DNA from: an uncultured Clostridia bacterium
GTDB taxonomy: Bacteria; Bacillota; Clostridia; TANB77; CAG-508
Direction: 5' to 3'
Assembly: GCA_934169575.1 (NCBI GenBank)
Contig: CAKPOA010000003.1
Coordinates: 14,351 to 78,350 of the forward strand
DNA: 64,000 nt
The notes below the pieces were generated by a model. The model searched no databases and was not told the DNA's origin. It was given only the letters and a program-made list of their open reading frames with translations. Positions 60,580 through 64,000 of the stretch are shown piece after piece (position 1 is the first letter of the stretch; each line of letters opens with the position of its first letter). The translations under genes were made by a program, and so were the position numbers.

Positions 60580-62151
60580 TTGATAACTAAAAAGAAAAAA
60601 TTTGGATATAAATTAAAAAACATAAATTATAATAATAAACTAGAACAAGTTTTATCTAAAAAAATGTTTAAAGAAGATGTCAAAAATCTTCTTCTGGATA
60701 GTTTATATAAAATTGAAACTTCATATTCAGATTATTCTACTGTGAAAAAAAATGTTTTAGATAAAGAAAAATATATTCAAAATATTATAAATATTATAGA
60801 AAATGATTGTGATGATATAAGCTTTATGACACCTCCTAAAATAAATGATGAAAAAAATATAGAGGCACATTTAGTTGATAAAGAAAAAAAGCAAATATGT
60901 TGTTATCCAATTGCTAGAAAATTGTTATACTGTATTGCTAAAATCAAAAAAAGTGATGATATAATAAAATCTAAGTGCGATTTTTTGAATAGAACATTAA
61001 CAAACACATTAAATATTGGAAATAATATAAATGCAGTTGAACCACTTCGAGATTTTAATGGGTTTTCATGGAATATAAGTATACTTGAAATAGAAGATTT
61101 AAGCTATAATTTAATTTATCAAGATTTAATAATTTTAATTGGAAATATATTTTTAGAGCAATGGATAAATAGAAATGAATGTATGATAGATTATATAGAA
61201 TTATTTAAAAGTGAGCTAGAAAAAAGATATAACAAAAAAATTGCAAATAAAATAATTGAACTTATAGAAAAATTATCTATTTTGCTTGAATTTAAGAAAG
61301 ATATAAATTTTAAAAAAGAACTTTCTGAAAAAAAAGATGATGTTGAAAAACAATTAGAAAAAATGAATAATAAAGAAAAATATTTAGAAGATTTATGCAA
61401 AGAAAAAAAAGATTTGGAAAGAAAAATCAAAAATATTGACCTGATTTTAAACAATAAAAGACTATTACATGATAAATATATAAGATTAAATCAAGATTTA
61501 CCACTTGAAAAAAAGATTTTTAGTACAAGATGGCTTGCTAAAAAAATGAATGAAGAAAGAAATGAACTTGTTAAGGATTTATATAAATGTAATAAACTTA
61601 TGAATCCATTAAATTTTAGAAAAAGCAAAAATCAGATGGAAAAAGAATATAAATTTTTGATTTTGAGTGATATTCAAAATTTAGATAAAGAAATATTTAA
61701 AAACTTGATTTTATTACAAAAAGAAGTATTAAAATCATTTGATTTAAAAATATCAAAGGCAAAAGAAAAACAAGAAATGTTAAAAATAATGTATGAACTA
61801 AGGTATTACTATTTTTTACCTATTACACAAAATAATAGTATTAGAACCACAAAAGAACTTACAAAATTAATAAATAAATTAAATGAAAATTTTTTGATAA
61901 AATCTGAAGAGTTGAAAATGCTTGCAAATATCGCGAAAACTAAAGAACAAAATATTGAAATATTAAAATATTTATTTGATTTACAAATAATAAAATTGGA
62001 AAATATATATTTGAAAATTATTGAAATTGAAGATAAACTGTATGTTCAATTTTATGATGAAGATATTGCAGATGAAAAATTTCAATTAGAAAATATACAA
62101 AAATCTGATTTAAAAATCAAAATAAATAAATTGACAAAAGTATTTATATAA
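60580..62151 (+). CDS. Unknown protein with central coiled coil
   Basis: 523 residues, soluble, rich in Lys, Glu and Ile, with no signal peptide or long membrane segment. A coiled coil is likely at about 245-300 (KKDDVEKQLEKMNNKEKYLED, KKDLERKIKNID). The N-terminal part has short Cys-containing text (QICCYPIARKLLYCI). I do not recognise a family. The start is TTG 60580 after AAAGGAGAAG. It lies 20 bp after ftsK and 15 bp before the beta-CASP nuclease, so it is in an operon with both; a role in chromosome handling or RNA processing is possible but unsupported. Confidence 0.75.
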   Translation: MITKKKKFGYKLKNINYNNKLEQVLSKKMFKEDVKNLLLDSLYKIETSYSDYSTVKKNVLDKEKYIQNIINIIENDCDDISFMTPPKINDEKNIEAHLVDKEKKQICCYPIARKLLYCIAKIKKSDDIIKSKCDFLNRTLTNTLNIGNNINAVEPLRDFNGFSWNISILEIEDLSYNLIYQDLIILIGNIFLEQWINRNECMIDYIELFKSELEKRYNKKIANKIIELIEKLSILLEFKKDINFKKELSEKKDDVEKQLEKMNNKEKYLEDLCKEKKDLERKIKNIDLILNNKRLLHDKYIRLNQDLPLEKKIFSTRWLAKKMNEERNELVKDLYKCNKLMNPLNFRKSKNQMEKEYKFLILSDIQNLDKEIFKNLILLQKEVLKSFDLKISKAKEKQEMLKIMYELRYYYFLPITQNNSIRTTKELTKLINKLNENFLIKSEELKMLANIAKTKEQNIEILKYLFDLQIIKLENIYLKIIEIEDKLYVQFYDEDIADEKFQLENIQKSDLKIKINKLTKVFI

Positions 62152-62166
62152 AGGAGAAGAAGAAAT

Positions 62167-63810
62167 ATGAAAATAACTTTTTTAGGAGCAACAAAAACAG
62201 TAACAGGCTCAAATTTTTTAGTAGAAGCAGCTGGAAAGAAATTTTTAGTTGATTGTGGAATGTATCAAGGAAGTGCAGAGGATGAATATAAAAACGAGGC
62301 ACCTTTTGCATATAATCCATCTGAAATAGATTTTATGTTATTAACACACGCACATATAGATCATTCAGGAAGAATACCAAAACTATATAATGAAGGATTT
62401 CGAAATCCAATATATGCACATAAGGCAACCTGTGATTTATGTAGTATAATGTTGCCTGATAGTGGACATATTCAAGAAATGGAAATTACATGGAAAAATA
62501 AGAAAAGAGTAAGACAAGGCGAAAAACCAATTGATCCAATTTATACTGCAGAAGATGCTACACGTTCATTAGAAGTTTTTACTCCTGTAAATTATGATGA
62601 AATAATAGAAATTACTCCAAATATTCATGTTAGATATAATGATGCTGGTCATATGCTTGGTTCAAGTATTATTGAAGTTTGGGCAGATGAAGAGGGAAAA
62701 ACAACTAAAACTGTATTTACAGGTGATTTAGGAAACAATGATATTCCTCTATTAAATTCACCTACAATGATTGATGATACTGATTTTCTTGTTATGGAAT
62801 CAACATATGGAAGTAGATTACATAATAGAAATGATGAAAAAGCAGAGCTATTTTTAAAAATTGTTTCTGAGACAATTGATAATGGTGGAAATGTTGTAAT
62901 ACCTTCTTTTGCTGTTGGTAGAACACAAGAAATATTATATGAAATTAATAAAATAAAAGAAACAAGAAATGATGATGAATTTAGAAAAAGATATAGAACT
63001 TTAATGAAATCACCTGTTTATGTTGATAGTCCTCTTGCAATATCTGCAACAGAAATATTTAGAGAAAATATGAATTTATTTGATGAAGAAACAAAACATG
63101 CTATTTCACAAGGTGATAATCCACTTGAATTTCCTGGATTACAATTTACTATGACTGCAGATGAATCAAAAGCTTTAAATGAAAATGAAATCCCATCTAT
63201 AATCATTTCTGCAAGTGGTATGTGTGAAGTTGGAAGAATAAAACATCATTTAAAACATAATCTTTGGAATCCTAAAAATACAATACTTTTTGTTGGTTAT
63301 CAAGCTCCAGGAACTTTAGGTTATAAAATTGTTAATGGTGCGAAAAATGTAAAAATATTTGGCGAGGAAATAGCAGTAAATGCAAGAATTGAATATATTG
63401 AAGGATATTCTGGTCATGCTGATCAAGAATGGCTTATGAATTTTGTATATTCTTTCAGAGAAAAAAGACCTCAAAATATTTTCCTTGTTCATGGCGAACC
63501 TGAATCTCAAGAAGTTTTGAAACAAAAAATTGAAACTGATATTAAAATACCAGTATTTATACCAGAATATGGTGAAACTTATGAACTTGTTGATAATCCT
63601 TTTGTTTCAAACAAAATTGCTCCTCAAACTCCTTCAATAAGGAGAGAAATTTTGCTTACTTTAAATAAATTACAAAATGAGTTAGATGATATGAAAGCAG
63701 GAGTTAAAGAAGATTTAGAAAACAAAGATCTTAAAGATGTGGATATGTTTAGAATTAAAGAAAAAATAAAAGACCTTGAAAAACAAATATTAAATGTTAT
63801 TGAGGGATAA
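62167..63810 (+). CDS. MBL-fold beta-CASP ribonuclease (YSH1/CPSF-like)
   Basis: 547-residue metallo-beta-lactamase nuclease. The zinc motif HAHIDH is at 61-66, preceded by a TVTGSNFLVEA start. Later: YNDAGHMLGSSIIEV, FTGDLGNNDIPLLN, the beta-CASP blocks VIPSFAVGRTQEILY and IIISASGMCEVGRIKHHL, and the C-terminal His motif GYSGHADQEWL, all intact. This is the CPSF-73-like bacterial group rather than RNase J. The C-terminus is a coiled-coil tail. AAAGGAGAAG precedes the ATG. Confidence 0.92.
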   Translation: MKITFLGATKTVTGSNFLVEAAGKKFLVDCGMYQGSAEDEYKNEAPFAYNPSEIDFMLLTHAHIDHSGRIPKLYNEGFRNPIYAHKATCDLCSIMLPDSGHIQEMEITWKNKKRVRQGEKPIDPIYTAEDATRSLEVFTPVNYDEIIEITPNIHVRYNDAGHMLGSSIIEVWADEEGKTTKTVFTGDLGNNDIPLLNSPTMIDDTDFLVMESTYGSRLHNRNDEKAELFLKIVSETIDNGGNVVIPSFAVGRTQEILYEINKIKETRNDDEFRKRYRTLMKSPVYVDSPLAISATEIFRENMNLFDEETKHAISQGDNPLEFPGLQFTMTADESKALNENEIPSIIISASGMCEVGRIKHHLKHNLWNPKNTILFVGYQAPGTLGYKIVNGAKNVKIFGEEIAVNARIEYIEGYSGHADQEWLMNFVYSFREKRPQNIFLVHGEPESQEVLKQKIETDIKIPVFIPEYGETYELVDNPFVSNKIAPQTPSIRREILLTLNKLQNELDDMKAGVKEDLENKDLKDVDMFRIKEKIKDLEKQILNVIEG

Positions 63811-63892
63811 GAAAATAAAAAGAAAAATATTTTACAAAAGTACTTGTTATCATAAATTAATCATCTAAAAATAAAAAAATTTTGAAAAAGAA

Positions 63893-63921
63893 TTGACAGA
63901 AATAATTGAAATTGATAAAAT
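63893..63921 (+). promoter_or_regulatory. Promoter of the last, partial gene
   Basis: Perfect TTGACA (63893-63898), a 17-nt spacer, TAAAAT (63916-63921) with extended TGA, 51 bp before the ATG. Confidence 0.7.
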
Positions 63922-63972
63922 GGGTTCATGATAAAAAATGTGAAAAACAAAGGAAAGAAAGGATGATTTTAA

Positions 63973-64000
63973 ATGGAAAATCAAAAACAAAAAAACGCTG
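63973..64000 (+). CDS. Start of an unidentified gene
   Basis: ATG at 63973 after AAAGGATG, reading MENQKQKNA and continuing past the window edge. The upstream consensus promoter supports a real gene. Nine residues are too few for identification. Confidence 0.6.

Overview
The window is AT-rich (roughly 28% GC by eye) and densely coded, with most genes on the + strand and strong AGGAGG-type ribosome binding sites. It carries sporulation genes (an alpha/beta SASP, spoIVA, a ytfJ/gerW homologue, spoIIGA, sigE), teichoic-acid-type export genes and no outer-membrane or secretin genes. This points to a monoderm, endospore-forming member of the Clostridia, probably an uncultured gut-type lineage. I saw no rRNA, tRNA, CRISPR array, integrase or transposase.

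Layout. 1-10.6 kb: the tail of an unidentified gene, a short ribonuclease E/G, then an apparent operon for an anionic wall or capsule polymer: four proteins with CDP-glycerol glycerophosphotransferase domains, a tagD-like cytidylyltransferase, and the tagG/tagH exporter. 10.6-14.1 kb: a small membrane protein, a HAD phosphatase, a SASP and spoIVA. 14.1-26.8 kb: an atypical Tad/type IV-pilus-like locus. It encodes a SAF-domain CpaB/RcpC-like protein, two TadZ-like proteins with degenerate P-loops, a membrane-anchored CpaF-like ATPase, one long TadB/TadC-like platform protein, seven small pilin-like proteins (four starting with the same eight residues MENASKAL) and a 598-residue membrane-anchored extracellular protein. 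No prepilin peptidase is present. 26.8-27.4 kb: a two-gene cassette whose second gene (DUF4160) looks frameshifted, lying between identical 26-bp hairpins.

27.4-64 kb is mostly core genome: murC and rpmB (minus strand), tig-clpP-clpX, a ylmH-like gene, recN, dxs, a DUF2953 gene with ytfJ, rpe, a LonB-like protease followed by a prepilin-like gene, pgsA, radA, hrcA-grpE-dnaK-dnaJ with two CIRCE operators in the hrcA-grpE gap, the complete atpBEFHAGDC operon, spoIIGA-sigE, an ftsK/spoIIIE translocase, an unknown coiled-coil protein and a beta-CASP metallo-beta-lactamase ribonuclease. The window ends at the start of another gene.

Two signals look least explained by standard annotation. The first is the pilus-like locus with leaderless pilin paralogues and a palindrome between the -35 and -10 of its likely promoter. 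The second is a ~200-bp intergenic repeat present three times. Its core is conserved, while its flanking arms differ in sequence between copies yet stay self-complementary within each copy. One copy separates spoIIGA from sigE.
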